Notes: a model not told the origin generated them from the sequence alone. Positions 45,843 through 56,193 are shown, counted from the first letter of the stretch. The stretch: DNA of 64,000 nt from Acidobacteriota bacterium (GCA_018269055.1 JAFDVI010000004.1:62001-126000); one strand, 5' to 3'. Translations and numbers: made by a program.

Positions 45843-48701
45843 CTACTTCACAGCTTCTGCTTTGCCCAGGTAAATGCCGTTGAACAGCAGTTTGAACGTG
45901 CCGTGCGGTTGCGCGCGGAACGCGATTTCAGGGCCGTACATAAACAAATGGCCTTTGCCGACGTTCGCATCAATCACCGCGACGCTGTCCTGCAAATACT
46001 TCTGTCCCCAAGCCCAGCCGCTGCGAAGCGGCGACCCGTTGTCGAACCACGCCACAGGCTTCAAGCCCGTGAGCGAGGCTTCGGGTTTCAAGCGGAAGAC
46101 CGGGCTGTTGTCAAAAAACACATCCACGCGTTCCGGCATGCCGTAGGCCAGCGGATTCGAGTTGTCCACCGCAACCTGCAAAATCGAGCCTGGAATGTAG
46201 TATTTGTCGCGGCTCAATGGGCGCTCATCGCCGTTTCCAACTCGTTCAACTAGCGCGTTCGTCATCGGCAAGCCCAGGTGATAACCCAGATTCGTTGAAC
46301 TGCCGATGGTCAGGATCGTGCCGCCAGCTTCCAGAAAGGCTCTCAATTGCGGGATGGTTTTTGCCGCTGTGATGTTTCCCACCCAGCCACGAAACTCTTC
46401 CGGCAACTCTTCCGCCCTGGGCGCGCGACCAAACTGCGGAGGTTCGTCGCCTCCAAACCCCGCCGGCCCTGCACCTGCGCGAAATGCCGGAATTCCTCCG
46501 GTGACAAAAATGATCACATCAAATTTGTCCGCCAGATTTCCGGCGTCCAACGTTTGTGGATAGACGACCGTGAACGGAAATTCGTACTGTTCCAGAATCC
46601 AGCGCGTCCAGCCCGAAGGCATCGAACCGCCGTACCGATCCCACAATGCGATGCGCGGTTGGCGCACTTTGAACATTTCGCCCGCTGGTTTTGCCGCCAC
46701 CGGTTCAAAGCGGACGCCGGTTTCGACTTCCAATTTGCGAAGCTTGGCTCCGGTCGAAGCTTTCGCGGGGATGAAAATCGTCCCCACCGGATAGGATTTG
46801 CCGTTGATTGTGACTGGTTGTTTCAACCAGAACACGTCTTCGCCGTCTTTCAGCAACCGGTTGGTAGCCAGGAAGGAATCGTTGACTTCGTGGCTGACCA
46901 GATAGCCCGCAGCATTTGCCAATGGCCGAGGCATGCCGACTTCGACCTTGGCGAATCCGTTGAGCTTCTGAAACGGCCCGTCAAAACCATCCAGAATGCG
47001 ATCAAACTTTACGCCCATCTGGTATGCCAGCGTCCAGCCCGCGTTGTCGTAAGGCGGAATCGGTGGCCCGCCGGGATATTGAAAATCGTTCGGATGGTTT
47101 TGCGGCTCGAACATATCCAACACGTGCGGGCGAAATGCCTGCGCGGTTTTGACCACATACGAACCTGCCGGATACGATTTGCCGTTGACCTGAAAATCCG
47201 CCGTCGCCTGATGAATCGCGATGCCGGTTTTGATCAGTGTGTTGACGAACTTGGTTGCTGTCAGAAAGTCCGGTTGATTGGAAGGGATGATGTATCCGCG
47301 CGGATCGCGTTTTTCCGGCGTGTGCATCTCATCGAAATACTTTGTCGGCATTCCGCCGCGTCCAAATCCTCCTCCGCCACCGCCACGTCCTTGTCCGGCT
47401 GCCGGTTCAGTATCGCCACCGCGACCAACGCCTGAACCGCGCTGGCTCATCCGCTCCTTGTCAAAAGCGTCCTGCGCTTCGGCAATCTCGTGCGGCGTGA
47501 CTGTCCAACTGTCGCGATTGCCGCGTTCGATGGAGTTTTTGCCCATGCGGTAAATGTTGAACAGGAAATCTTCGCGATGTTTCGAGGCAATATCAAATAC
47601 TGCCCAGTTCGCCGTCAGCGAGTATTCGATGGATTGGCGGAAGTGCCATTTCTGCGGCGCAATCGGCGAAGGCAAATCCGCGCGAGGCAATTGGTTTCTG
47701 AGCACCAGTGGAATTTCCATCGGCGTCGGATTGCCAATGGTTTCGGTCAACAACCCGATCATGTTGTGAAAGTACACTGTCGTGCGCAGCCCACCGTTCC
47801 ACCAGGTGGAATAACTCGACCCGGAGCGCATCGTCACCCCCGGCTTGCCTTCAACCAGAAAACGCGTGTGCATCGCAGCCGCCACCAGATCAATTCCGAT
47901 GGGAATCAGCGGGTCGAAATTGAAATTGAACGGATCGCGAAACGGCGGCGCGAACATCACGGTTCCGGCGGGGCCGGTTTGGTGGTGGTTGTACACAATA
48001 TGCGGAAACCAGTCGTGAAAAAACACGCGGTTGATGGCTTCGGTTTCAGGTTGCGAAGACATATAAAAATCGCGGTTGTCGTCGTGCCCGATGTATTTTT
48101 GGTACAAACGCGGAATGTTCATGTTCCGTTTGGCGGGGTCTTGTTCGCGCATGTACCAATTGGAAACCAGTTCCATCCCGTCGGGATTGACCAAACAACA
48201 CAGCACGATCACATCGTTCAACAATCGCTTCGTTTCGTCATCATTGCGGCTGTTGAGCTGCCAGATGGTTTCGATCAGTTGCTGCGCGCCGAGCACTTCC
48301 GTCGCGTGCAATCCGCCATCAATCCAGACCACGGCTTTGCCCTCTTTGGCCAGCGCGCGCGCCTGTTCGTCGGTCAGCCCTTCGGCCAGCGCCAGCTTGC
48401 GGGCGATTTCCTTGTACCGATCCAGCTTCTTGAAATTTTCCGGTGATGTGATGATAGCCGTGTACATCGTCCGGCCTTCGGCGGATTTGCCGATTTCGAC
48501 GACTTTCATCCGGTCGGATTCGGCGTCCAGCTTTTTGATGTAGGCTTCGTACTGCGTGTAGTTGGCCAGATTGTAATCGTCGCCGATATTGAAGCCGAAT
48601 TGATCTTTCGGACTGGTCAGGGTTTGAGCCGAGGCGGCGATAACAGCGGCGGCGCAAACCAACAGCGCCATCAGCCAATGAGTAAACAGGTTCTTTCGCA
48701 T
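45843..48701 (-). CDS. secreted M14-family zinc carboxypeptidase-like protein
   Basis: A 952-residue protein with a signal peptide (MRKNLFTHWLMALLVCAAAVIA). The M14 domain has His132 and Glu135 in GGLHATEV, a later zinc His in VYNHHQTGP and a probable catalytic Glu in LLTETIGNPTP. A Gly-rich insert (GRGGGGGGFGRGG) is followed by a beta-rich C-terminal half of unknown function that includes a glutamine-amidotransferase-like segment (FDVIIFVTGGIPAF). Relatives are annotated M14 peptidases of uncharacterised specificity. The ribosome site is AGAGGTC; a promoter lies about 60 bases upstream. Confidence 0.88.
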   Translation of the reverse strand: MRKNLFTHWLMALLVCAAAVIAASAQTLTSPKDQFGFNIGDDYNLANYTQYEAYIKKLDAESDRMKVVEIGKSAEGRTMYTAIITSPENFKKLDRYKEIARKLALAEGLTDEQARALAKEGKAVVWIDGGLHATEVLGAQQLIETIWQLNSRNDDETKRLLNDVIVLCCLVNPDGMELVSNWYMREQDPAKRNMNIPRLYQKYIGHDDNRDFYMSSQPETEAINRVFFHDWFPHIVYNHHQTGPAGTVMFAPPFRDPFNFNFDPLIPIGIDLVAAAMHTRFLVEGKPGVTMRSGSSYSTWWNGGLRTTVYFHNMIGLLTETIGNPTPMEIPLVLRNQLPRADLPSPIAPQKWHFRQSIEYSLTANWAVFDIASKHREDFLFNIYRMGKNSIERGNRDSWTVTPHEIAEAQDAFDKERMSQRGSGVGRGGDTEPAAGQGRGGGGGGFGRGGMPTKYFDEMHTPEKRDPRGYIIPSNQPDFLTATKFVNTLIKTGIAIHQATADFQVNGKSYPAGSYVVKTAQAFRPHVLDMFEPQNHPNDFQYPGGPPIPPYDNAGWTLAYQMGVKFDRILDGFDGPFQKLNGFAKVEVGMPRPLANAAGYLVSHEVNDSFLATNRLLKDGEDVFWLKQPVTINGKSYPVGTIFIPAKASTGAKLRKLEVETGVRFEPVAAKPAGEMFKVRQPRIALWDRYGGSMPSGWTRWILEQYEFPFTVVYPQTLDAGNLADKFDVIIFVTGGIPAFRAGAGPAGFGGDEPPQFGRAPRAEELPEEFRGWVGNITAAKTIPQLRAFLEAGGTILTIGSSTNLGYHLGLPMTNALVERVGNGDERPLSRDKYYIPGSILQVAVDNSNPLAYGMPERVDVFFDNSPVFRLKPEASLTGLKPVAWFDNGSPLRSGWAWGQKYLQDSVAVIDANVGKGHLFMYGPEIAFRAQPHGTFKLLFNGIYLGKAEAVK

Positions 48702-48757
48702 GGGCAGACCTCTTGAAAATATGAATTTGTCGAATTGGTAAAGCAGAATTCGGCGCG

Positions 48758-48787
48758 ACTATAAAGCCAGCCGAAAAAACGTAGCAA
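48758..48787 (-). promoter_or_regulatory. sigma70-type promoter of the M14 peptidase gene
   Basis: Minus strand: TTGCTA, 18-base spacer, TATAGT. It lies about 60 bases before the start codon. Confidence 0.5.
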
Positions 48788-48944
48788 GGTTGATGACGCA
48801 TTCCGACAGCAGCCGGTTACGGGAACCGCCGCCAAAACGATTTACAACTATTGACAATAAACGTAAGCAGAATGACAAGCCAGTTCAGCCGACTTCGTTA
48901 TCTTGCCCAGGCTGATCTTCAACCCGACAGACAGGATTTCGACG

Positions 48945-49808
48945 ATGCAACTCAAATCGCTCAACGAACAGGTTCGTGTTTGGAGGCCCGGAGGCTTTTC
49001 CGGCGTCGAATTGCGAAAAGGATTTTGCGTCAGCCAACCGTACCCCAAACACTGGCATGAAGAATTTCACTTCTGCCTGATTTTGGGCGGCAGCGGCGAA
49101 TTGAATTATCGTCGGGAACGTTATTTCACGCCTGTCGGCGCCTTGACCATCGTTCATCCCGGCGAAGTTCATTCGAATCACACCGCGGATGAACATGGTT
49201 GCAGCTTTCGCAATCTGTATCTGGAACCGGGAATCGTCCAGCGAATTGCCACGGAACTTACCGGACGACCAATGGCGCTTCCCTTCTTTTCGCCCGAACC
49301 GATTACTGAACCGGCCATTTCGCGGCTTTACCAGAAACTGCACGAAAGTCTGGAAACGGAGTCTTCGCGTCTGGAACAGGATGAATTGTTGTTGGGGTTC
49401 ATGTGCGAGCTTCTGCACAAACATTCGGAATCAAATCCGAAATTTCCCGAAGCCAGTCGCGAACGAATCGCCGCCAATCGGGTGCGCGACTTTCTAGAGC
49501 AACATTTTGCGGACAACGTTTCACTGGAAACCCTGGCCGGATTCGCCGACCTTAGCCCCTTTCACCTGAATCGGGTTTTCAGCAAGGAGTTCGGCTTGCC
49601 GCCGCACGCATTCCAAACGCAGATGCGCATCGCCCGCGCCAAAACCTTACTGCGGCAAGGGTTGTCCATTACCGAAGCTGCGTTAGAAGTCGGTTTTGTG
49701 GATCAAAGCCATTTCACTCGCCATTTCCGCCGCCTGGTTGGCGTTACGCCCGGCCATTACCTGCAAGGAAGCAAGAACGTACAAGACCCGCCGCTCGCTT
49801 TCGCCTGA
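48945..49808 (+). CDS. AraC-family transcriptional regulator
   Basis: A 287-residue regulator. The N-terminal cupin-like sensing domain has QPYPKHWHEEFHFCLILGGSGELNYR and HPGEVHSN, the AraC arm/jelly-roll pattern. The C-terminal double helix-turn-helix is clear: VSLETLAGFADLSPFHLNRVFSKEFGLPPHAFQTQMRIARAK and ITEAALEVGFVDQSHFTRHFRRLVGVTPGHY. The ligand is unknown. I use ATG 48945; the frame start at 48903 is a TTG. It precedes the TPR gene by 47 bases and may co-transcribe with it. Confidence 0.92.
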   Translation: MQLKSLNEQVRVWRPGGFSGVELRKGFCVSQPYPKHWHEEFHFCLILGGSGELNYRRERYFTPVGALTIVHPGEVHSNHTADEHGCSFRNLYLEPGIVQRIATELTGRPMALPFFSPEPITEPAISRLYQKLHESLETESSRLEQDELLLGFMCELLHKHSESNPKFPEASRERIAANRVRDFLEQHFADNVSLETLAGFADLSPFHLNRVFSKEFGLPPHAFQTQMRIARAKTLLRQGLSITEAALEVGFVDQSHFTRHFRRLVGVTPGHYLQGSKNVQDPPLAFA

Positions 49809-49855
49809 GAATCCCTACCGCAAACAAATTCCAGCAGATGAGGGAGGAAAAAAAT

Positions 49856-50605
49856 ATGATCAGACAGGCTTGGGCGGCTTTCTTGATTGCCGTTTTGGGG
49901 ATTTCGATCAGCGCCGTCGCACAAACGCCCAGCGCCGCTGTGAACTTGTTACGACGCGGCAACGCGGCATTGGCCAAAGGCGACTGGGAACACGCGCTCG
50001 CCGATTTCACGCGCGCCATTCAAATCAACTCACACATTGACGATACGGAAAATCTGGAACTGGCCGGGATGGAAGATTGCGCGCCGCAAATTGTCGTGAA
50101 CGACGATTTCAATGCTTGTGTATACAGCAATCGAGGCATCGCCCATTACAGGCTGGGAAATCTGGAACATTCCATTGCGGATTTCGACCGCGCAATTCGC
50201 ATCAGTCCTCGGTTGGCGGATGCCTACAACAATCGTGGCAACGTGTGGCAGGCAAAAGGAAATTCGGAAAACGCACTTCTGGATTTCGACCGCGCGATTC
50301 AATTGAATCCGCGGCATCATCAGGCATTCAACAATCGAGCCAACCTGCGGCTGGCAAATCATGATTTGAGCGGCGCAATCAGCGATTACAGTCGCTCCAT
50401 CGAACTGGACGCCACTAACGCGACTGTCTTTGCCAATCGCGGATTGACTCTATTGCAACTTGGCCGAAACGAAGAGGCTCGTTTGGATTTCGAGCAGGCA
50501 ATCAAGCTCGCCCCGCATTTGAAACCGAAACTCGAAGAATTGATCCGACAGGAACAGAAACTCAATCAAGATAGCAACCCAACTTACTCGAAAGGAAACC
50601 TATGA
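49856..50605 (+). CDS. secreted TPR-repeat protein
   Basis: A 249-residue protein with a signal peptide (MIRQAWAAFLIAVLGISISAVAQ) and four or more tetratricopeptide repeats (for example VYSNRGIAHYRLGNLEHSIADFDRAIRISP, AYNNRGNVWQAKGNSENALLDFDRAIQLNP). A Cys pair lies between the first and second repeats (DCAPQI...NACVY). TPRs mediate protein contacts; the partner is unknown. ATG 49856 has GGGAGGAAAA upstream. Its stop overlaps the next start (ATGA), so the two are translationally coupled. Confidence 0.88.
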   Translation: MIRQAWAAFLIAVLGISISAVAQTPSAAVNLLRRGNAALAKGDWEHALADFTRAIQINSHIDDTENLELAGMEDCAPQIVVNDDFNACVYSNRGIAHYRLGNLEHSIADFDRAIRISPRLADAYNNRGNVWQAKGNSENALLDFDRAIQLNPRHHQAFNNRANLRLANHDLSGAISDYSRSIELDATNATVFANRGLTLLQLGRNEEARLDFEQAIKLAPHLKPKLEELIRQEQKLNQDSNPTYSKGNL

Positions 50606-51294
50606 AACTTCGTCCATTCAAAATCATTTTGTTCGCCGTTTGCACACTGCTGCTGGCTGTGGCTGCCATCGCGGCGCAGAAGAAAACCATTCAGCCCGAC
50701 CTGAGCACACTCGCCGATGGAAAAAGCTGGAAGGTGGCGGGTCATAAGGCTGCCTTTTTGGAAGAAGGCGGCAAAAAAATCATTCGCTTTAACGAAGTTA
50801 GTGGAGCAGGAATCGCCTGGCTGGAAGGTCTGGATTTCAACAACGGCGTGATCGAGTTCGACGCGAAAGGCAAAGACGAGTACAACAAAAGCTTTGTCGG
50901 CGTGGCGTTTCGCGGAGTAGACGAAACCACACACGATGTCGTTTATTTCCGCCCCTTCAATTTCAAGACGGATGACCCGGAAAGAAAAATCCACGCCGTG
51001 CAATATGTTTCGCAGCCGAATTTCACATGGGATCGGCTGCGCAAGGAGCGCAGCGGCCAGTACGAAAAAGCCATTTTCCCGAATCCGAAAACTCCTGCGC
51101 CTGACCCGAACGACTGGTTTCACGCGCGAATCGTCGTCGCCAAACCGAAAATCAGCGTTTACGTCAACGATGCCAAAGAACCTAGTTTGGTCGTCAACGA
51201 AATCAGTGACCGTAAAGGCGGCTGGGTCGGGTTTTGGGTAGGTTCCAGTGCAGGAGGCGATTTCGCCAATTTGAAAATCACACCAGCGAAGTGA
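50602..51294 (+). CDS. secreted LamG/DUF1080-like beta-sandwich protein
   Basis: A 230-residue protein with a signal peptide (MKLRPFKIILFAVCTLLLAVAAIAAQ) and a concanavalin-like beta-sandwich: FNNGVIEFDAKGKDEYNKSFVGVAFRG and KGGWVGFWVGSSAGGDFANLKI. It resembles the DUF1080 family of sugar-binding or keto-disaccharide hydrolase proteins, but no catalytic residues are evident. It is the third gene of the AraC-TPR unit. Function unknown; binding of a polysaccharide or metabolite is a guess. Confidence 0.7.
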   Translation: MKLRPFKIILFAVCTLLLAVAAIAAQKKTIQPDLSTLADGKSWKVAGHKAAFLEEGGKKIIRFNEVSGAGIAWLEGLDFNNGVIEFDAKGKDEYNKSFVGVAFRGVDETTHDVVYFRPFNFKTDDPERKIHAVQYVSQPNFTWDRLRKERSGQYEKAIFPNPKTPAPDPNDWFHARIVVAKPKISVYVNDAKEPSLVVNEISDRKGGWVGFWVGSSAGGDFANLKITPAK

Positions 51295-51310
51295 TTGCTC
51301 CCACAGTAAG

Positions 51311-51353
51311 GAATGGAAAAGCGACGGGAAAAGTTCCCGCCGCTTTTCCATTC
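51311..51353. terminator. bidirectional terminator between convergent genes
   Basis: A 19-bp stem with one mismatch (GAATGGAAAAGCG core) lies between the LamG-like gene and the metalloprotease gene. Confidence 0.85.
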
Positions 51354-51358
51354 TGGGT

Positions 51359-54300
51359 TTACTTGAACGAAGCGGTGACGGCATTCGCCACGCGCAAATC
51401 AACAATCATCGTGATGGTTTGTTCCCCTTTGCCTTTCAGGCTGCGCGGAAGTTCGACGTTGACTTGATCCAAGCCGATATAATCGCCTTGCGGCCCGGCA
51501 TAGGAAACTGCGGCAGTTTCGGCGCCAATCAAGACTGTGACCGCGGACAAATCCGACCTGCCGCTGATTCCCGTCCCGTAAAGCAATAAAAACAATTTGT
51601 CGGTGTCGTCGCCGAAATCAATCGGCACGGGCACAAACGCGTTTTGCACCGAATCGAACCGGGAAATCGCTTCGTAACTTTGCGTGCCGTTGGCTTTGAT
51701 GCGCAACAGTACCGCCGCCGCCAACCCTCTGCCGTTGGCATTGGCGGTGAACAATCCGGGCGCGACGGAGCCGATGTTGCCGACTCCATCCGCGATGGAA
51801 ACGCCATCCACCAACACGCTGACCAGCGAAGTTCCGGGCACAGCCGTCGCCGGAACCAAAAAGTTGATTTGCCCCGGAGCGACGAAAAACAACGGCGCAG
51901 CGCGCACAACGCCTGCTCCATCCAGCACCGTAACGGTGGTTCCGTCGAGGTTGGTGGGCAAGGGCGTCGTCGTCGCTGATTGGACGCCTTTGGCCAAACC
52001 GGCTCCGAAAATCGCGCCGATAGAATTTGGCGCAAGTCCCGCGGCAAAACTCGCCGCCGAAACGCTGCTGGCTTTGCCCAGTTGGCGAATGCTGACCGAT
52101 TGCCCGGCAATGGAAATTGCGCCGGTTCGCCCCGCTGAATCCGCGTTCGCGGCAATTTGGTAATTCAACACGTATTTGCCCGCGCCGTTTCCGCTGGCCG
52201 GATTGGTCATGGTGATCCAGGGCGAATTGGGCACAGCCGTCCACGAACACGCACCATTGGTCGTCAACAAATTGGAAGTCGTCACGCCGGTCGAAGAAAT
52301 TGTGTGACTGGTTCGGCTCAAGCTGTAGCTGCAACTGATGACAGACAAATTGGCTTCGTTCGATATGCCGCCGCCCGGCGCGGGGTTGGCCACTGTCAAC
52401 GGTTTTAATCCAATGGGCGACAAATCGCTGGCCGGAATTGTCACTTCCAGTTGCGTGCTGTTGACGAACGCCGTCGTGCGGTTTTGCCCATTCAGCCTGA
52501 CGACGGATTGCGAATTGAAATCGGTTCCAATGACTCTGATCGTCACCGGCTGAGTCCCCGTCGCCGCTGTATCCGGCGTCAGGCGAGCAATGACTGGCAC
52601 AGGATTGTTGGCTGTGATGGTAAAAACGATGGCTTCGGATTCTCCGCCTCCGGGATTTGAAACCGTCACGCGCGCGGTTCCGGCACTGGCAACGTCGGCG
52701 GCCATGATTTGCGCCGTGAGTTGATTGCCATTGAAAAACATCGTCTGACGGTCGCTGCCATTCCATTTCACAACCGAATTGGTGCGGAAGTTGTCGCCTT
52801 GCACGGTCAAGGTGAACGCTGCGCTGCCTGGCGCAACGGCACTTGGACTAACAGCGGACGGAATGGCAGTCGGCGTAGTGTTATATGTCGAACCAAGCTC
52901 CGCACGAACAATAAAATTCAACGGAGCGTTATTCGCGCCGACAAACGGTTGGAAGCTGGCGCCGTTGTTCGTTGAAATAAAGGAGCGGCGCTGCTGTCGT
53001 CCATTGCGGTCGCCACCGACGGAAACTGACGCGCTTGCCGATTGCACTCCAACGTACAGATCACCCGCACTGATTGTCGGCGGAGTAGGAATGATGATTT
53101 CGGTAAATCGTAACGCACCTAACGCCGGAATCGTGATCGTTCGGTCAACGATCAAGCTGGGATTCGCTGGTGGCTGACCGGTTCGGTTGGGATCAACGAA
53201 AGCAACGATTCGCATTTGCTGACCGACGGCGGATGAACCGTCGGCATTCAACGGCAATTGAACTCGGACGGCTTGCAGCGTTGACGGGAAACGCGACGGC
53301 GAAAGGCGATTGACGACCATCGCGCCGCTGAGCGCCACAACTTCTTCGCGTGAACCGTCGTCCACTGAAAGCAGTTCGATGATTGACGCGCCGGGATTGA
53401 TTCGATAACCGAAATAGCTGAGCGCCAACAAATCCGCTGCAGTTGCAAATTCACGCAGCCCTTGCCCTGCGTTCGGATCCATTATGCCTACGAATTGCCC
53501 GGTCAGACCGTCGTCTTTCCAGTGGCTGGCTTGTTGCCCGTCACCGCCAGAATTATCCGGCCCGCCAGTGGAAAGCCCCAACGCCGAATCGCCGACAAAA
53601 TAGACTTGGTCGCCACCGGTAAGCTGCAACCGTTTCTCGCTGGTAATGGAACTCAGCGCCAGGTTTCCGGGACGAAAACGAAAGAAATCCCAAACCGTCG
53701 GCAAAATGGGAAGCGTGGGAGAAAGTTCTTTGAATCCCACGAAGGAACTAAACCCCAGCGCGTGACCGATTTCGTGCGAAGAAATTGCTTCAAAATCAAG
53801 TTTGCCCGGTTCAATGCCGTCGCTGGAATCGAAGTCATAACTGAATGCGGAATTGAATCCGATGGCTGGAGGTTCCCCGATTTGCTGAACCTCGCCGTCC
53901 GGATCAGCCGTGGCGGCAAGGAACCCCAGCGCGCGCAAAATGGGCGAATTCGCCGCCATACTGGCGGTCGCTCCTAAATCCGTGTTGAGGATTGTCGTTG
54001 GCAACGCAGTGAGCACTTCTGCCTGACGCGCGTCAGCAGCTTTGGAAATCATTACATTGCGAACGAGTCCATATTGGTTGGAAATACCCAGCAATTGCGG
54101 AACCGTCGAGCCTAAGGTATCCGCTTCGTAAGGTTGACCGAAAAATGTCGTCCCAAAATCCACGTCAATGACGACCGTGATTGGCGTTTGAATAATCGCC
54201 TCCCATCTGGCTGCCGCGCGCAAAAACGATTGCTTGGCATTCGCGGCGGAATCCAGTTGCGAGGTGCCGCGCAAAATAATCTTCAATCCTTGTTGCTGTT

Positions 54301-54580
54301 GAACCTGATTCGTCGAATCAGCCGATAATGGATGCAATTCGATCTGCTGGCGGGTTTTCATCAACGCTGCGGCTTCGCTCTCGGTCATCACGCGGCAATC
54401 GGAACCTTCGCCGGTGCGCTTTACCACATAACCGTTTGCTCCGATGCGTTGAATCTGATCCGGTGAAATTTCCACTTGCCGTTCGCTGGATTGCGCCCGC
54501 TTTGAAGGCGCCAGGAGGAAACAAAACAGCATGGCCAAAATGGTTGAAGAGACAGAAACTCTGATCAAGCGATTTTTCAT
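51359..54580 (-). CDS. secreted metalloprotease with TIG, BACON and Solibacter-type C-terminal domains
   Basis: A 1073-residue protein. Signal peptide, then a zinc metalloprotease domain with His269-Glu270-His273 in SSHEIGHALGFSSF (NF038122-like). Two IPT/TIG domains follow (TPTAIPSAVSPSAVAPGSAAF and PVIARLTPDTAATGTQPVTI), then a BACON domain (CSYSLSRTSHTISSTGVTTS, CSWTAVPNSPWITM), then a C-terminal domain of the TIGR03437 Solibacter type (LAPNSIGAIFGAGLA, FFVAPGQINFLVPATAVPG, GLDQVNVELPRSLKG). This last domain is a good taxonomic marker for Acidobacteriota. GGAGGTATC precedes the start. Likely an extracellular or surface protease. Confidence 0.9.
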   Translation of the reverse strand: MKNRLIRVSVSSTILAMLFCFLLAPSKRAQSSERQVEISPDQIQRIGANGYVVKRTGEGSDCRVMTESEAAALMKTRQQIELHPLSADSTNQVQQQQGLKIILRGTSQLDSAANAKQSFLRAAARWEAIIQTPITVVIDVDFGTTFFGQPYEADTLGSTVPQLLGISNQYGLVRNVMISKAADARQAEVLTALPTTILNTDLGATASMAANSPILRALGFLAATADPDGEVQQIGEPPAIGFNSAFSYDFDSSDGIEPGKLDFEAISSHEIGHALGFSSFVGFKELSPTLPILPTVWDFFRFRPGNLALSSITSEKRLQLTGGDQVYFVGDSALGLSTGGPDNSGGDGQQASHWKDDGLTGQFVGIMDPNAGQGLREFATAADLLALSYFGYRINPGASIIELLSVDDGSREEVVALSGAMVVNRLSPSRFPSTLQAVRVQLPLNADGSSAVGQQMRIVAFVDPNRTGQPPANPSLIVDRTITIPALGALRFTEIIIPTPPTISAGDLYVGVQSASASVSVGGDRNGRQQRRSFISTNNGASFQPFVGANNAPLNFIVRAELGSTYNTTPTAIPSAVSPSAVAPGSAAFTLTVQGDNFRTNSVVKWNGSDRQTMFFNGNQLTAQIMAADVASAGTARVTVSNPGGGESEAIVFTITANNPVPVIARLTPDTAATGTQPVTIRVIGTDFNSQSVVRLNGQNRTTAFVNSTQLEVTIPASDLSPIGLKPLTVANPAPGGGISNEANLSVISCSYSLSRTSHTISSTGVTTSNLLTTNGACSWTAVPNSPWITMTNPASGNGAGKYVLNYQIAANADSAGRTGAISIAGQSVSIRQLGKASSVSAASFAAGLAPNSIGAIFGAGLAKGVQSATTTPLPTNLDGTTVTVLDGAGVVRAAPLFFVAPGQINFLVPATAVPGTSLVSVLVDGVSIADGVGNIGSVAPGLFTANANGRGLAAAVLLRIKANGTQSYEAISRFDSVQNAFVPVPIDFGDDTDKLFLLLYGTGISGRSDLSAVTVLIGAETAAVSYAGPQGDYIGLDQVNVELPRSLKGKGEQTITMIVDLRVANAVTASFK

Positions 54581-54696
54581 TCGATACCTCCGAATTATTA
54601 TTGCGGAATGACAAACAGGGGAATTGACGTGTTTTCAAGTAGGTGTGAGTCGGGGCTGTTTTTTAGGTCAGATGCGCGACAAGCGCAAGTCATAAC

Positions 54697-55539
54697 TCAA
54701 GACGCTGGCAGCATCGCTTTCGCAAACTGCTCCAAGCCATCTTCCCAGGGGGGTAATAAAATTCTTGGCTCTCGAATCGTCGTCAGCACTGAATAGGCCG
54801 GTCGCTTGGCTGGTCGCGAGAATTCCTGTGTTGTACAAGGTTCGACCAGGGTTTTGACACTGAAAAGCTGATAAAGCCGTCGCGTCAGATCAAACCAGGT
54901 GGTCTGTCCGCCGCCTGCCAAGTGATAAATGCCGTAGCTTTCGGTTTCGATCAACCGGGCAATGGCTGCGGCCAGATGCGGAGCGTAGGTCGGCGAACCG
55001 TGCTGGTCGTTGACAACGCGGACCGATTCCCTGTGCGATTGCGCCAACATGGTTTTGGGGAAGTTTTTGGCGCTGGCAGGTTCGTGATGATAGAGCCACG
55101 CTGTTCGCGCAATGTAATGCCGTGGATTCAGCGAGGCGACCGCCTGCTCTCCGGCCAGCTTGCTGCGCCCGTAAACCGACTGCGGATTAGTTGTATCTGT
55201 CTCCTGGTAAGGCCGGCTACTCAATCCATCAAACACATAATCCGTCGAAACCTGAACCAGCGGAATGTTCAAATCCGCAGTCACCACCGCCAGATTACGC
55301 GGCCCTTCAGCATTCAGTTTGAATGCCCCCGCTTCGTCGCTTTCAGCGGAATCAACATTCGTATAAGCCGCGCAGTTGATGACGACATCCGGACGGTGAG
55401 CAGCGACAGCGGCGCGAACGTCGTCTAGATTGGTAATGTCGGGTTCTGCGCGCGTCAGTGCAACGACTTTGTGAGCCATTAATGATCCTTGCAGCGCACA
55501 ACCCAGTTGGCCTCCCGCGCCTGTAATCAAAACTTTCAT
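54697..55539 (-). CDS. rfbD: dTDP-4-dehydrorhamnose reductase
   Basis: A 280-residue short-chain dehydrogenase-like enzyme making dTDP-L-rhamnose. NAD(P)-binding motif ITGAGGQLGCAL; catalytic Tyr/Lys in YGRSKLAGEQAV; family segment VQVSTDYVFDG. It is the last gene of the rml cluster and is separated from rfbC by an inverted repeat of about 65 bp. Confidence 0.92.
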   Translation of the reverse strand: MKVLITGAGGQLGCALQGSLMAHKVVALTRAEPDITNLDDVRAAVAAHRPDVVINCAAYTNVDSAESDEAGAFKLNAEGPRNLAVVTADLNIPLVQVSTDYVFDGLSSRPYQETDTTNPQSVYGRSKLAGEQAVASLNPRHYIARTAWLYHHEPASAKNFPKTMLAQSHRESVRVVNDQHGSPTYAPHLAAAIARLIETESYGIYHLAGGGQTTWFDLTRRLYQLFSVKTLVEPCTTQEFSRPAKRPAYSVLTTIREPRILLPPWEDGLEQFAKAMLPAS

Positions 55540-55555
55540 TTCTAAAAACCAAATC

Positions 55556-55621
55556 AGACAGGATTTTCAAAATTGCTCAGGATTTTCGGTTTCATCCTGA
55601 AAAATCCTGTCAATCCTGTCT
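55556..55621. repeat. inverted repeat of the AGACAGGATT family, overlapping the rfbC end
   Basis: Arms beginning AGACAGGATT on each strand flank a centre near 55588. The right arm supplies the last codons (R-Q-D) and the stop of rfbC. The same core is found at 12665-12761. Confidence 0.8.
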
Positions 55622-56182
55622 ACTTCCAGACCACGGCAATACGTCCATCAATTGCAGCAACGGTTTGGCCAGTAAATCTTTTTTCGACAGAATCGGTTCG
55701 ACGATTTCTTCCAGCGGCCAGTCAATGCCGATTTCCGGGTCGTTCCACTGCACACTGATCTCCGAAGCCGGGTCGTAAAAATCCGTGCATTTGTATTGCA
55801 CTTCGGCGAATTCACTGATGACACAGAATCCGTGAACAAACCCTGGCGGAACATACATTTGCCGAAAATTTTCTGCCGTCAGCCAGGCCCCGATCCATTT
55901 CGCAAACGTCGGCGAGCCGCGCCGAACATCAACGGCAACGTCAAAGATTTCGCCTGCGGTGACGCGAATCAGTTTGCCTTGGGGATGATTGATCTGCGCG
56001 TGCAAACCGCGAATGGTTCCACGCTGCGAACGCGAATGGTTGTCCTGCACAAATTCCAGATCAATCCCCGCTTCGCGATAGTTTTGCCGGTTGTAACTTT
56101 CCAGAAAGAAGCCGCGCTCATCGCGAAAAACGCGCGGTTCGATGATGACGACTTCAGGGATTTCCGTGCGAGTGATTTTCAT
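55610..56182 (-). CDS. rfbC: dTDP-4-dehydrorhamnose 3,5-epimerase
   Basis: A 190-residue cupin enzyme of the dTDP-rhamnose pathway. Signatures are [39 protein letters not shown] (catalytic His in RGLH) and [26 protein letters not shown] 56182 follows CCCAAAGAAAGC; the extension to 56284 runs through the TGGGTACG repeat region and is rejected. The C-terminus (SGSRQD) is provided by the AGACAGGATT repeat, so the native end may have been altered. Confidence 0.92.
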   Translation of the reverse strand: MKITRTEIPEVVIIEPRVFRDERGFFLESYNRQNYREAGIDLEFVQDNHSRSQRGTIRGLHAQINHPQGKLIRVTAGEIFDVAVDVRRGSPTFAKWIGAWLTAENFRQMYVPPGFVHGFCVISEFAEVQYKCTDFYDPASEISVQWNDPEIGIDWPLEEIVEPILSKKDLLAKPLLQLMDVLPWSGSRQD

Positions 56183-56193
56183 GGTGCTTTCTT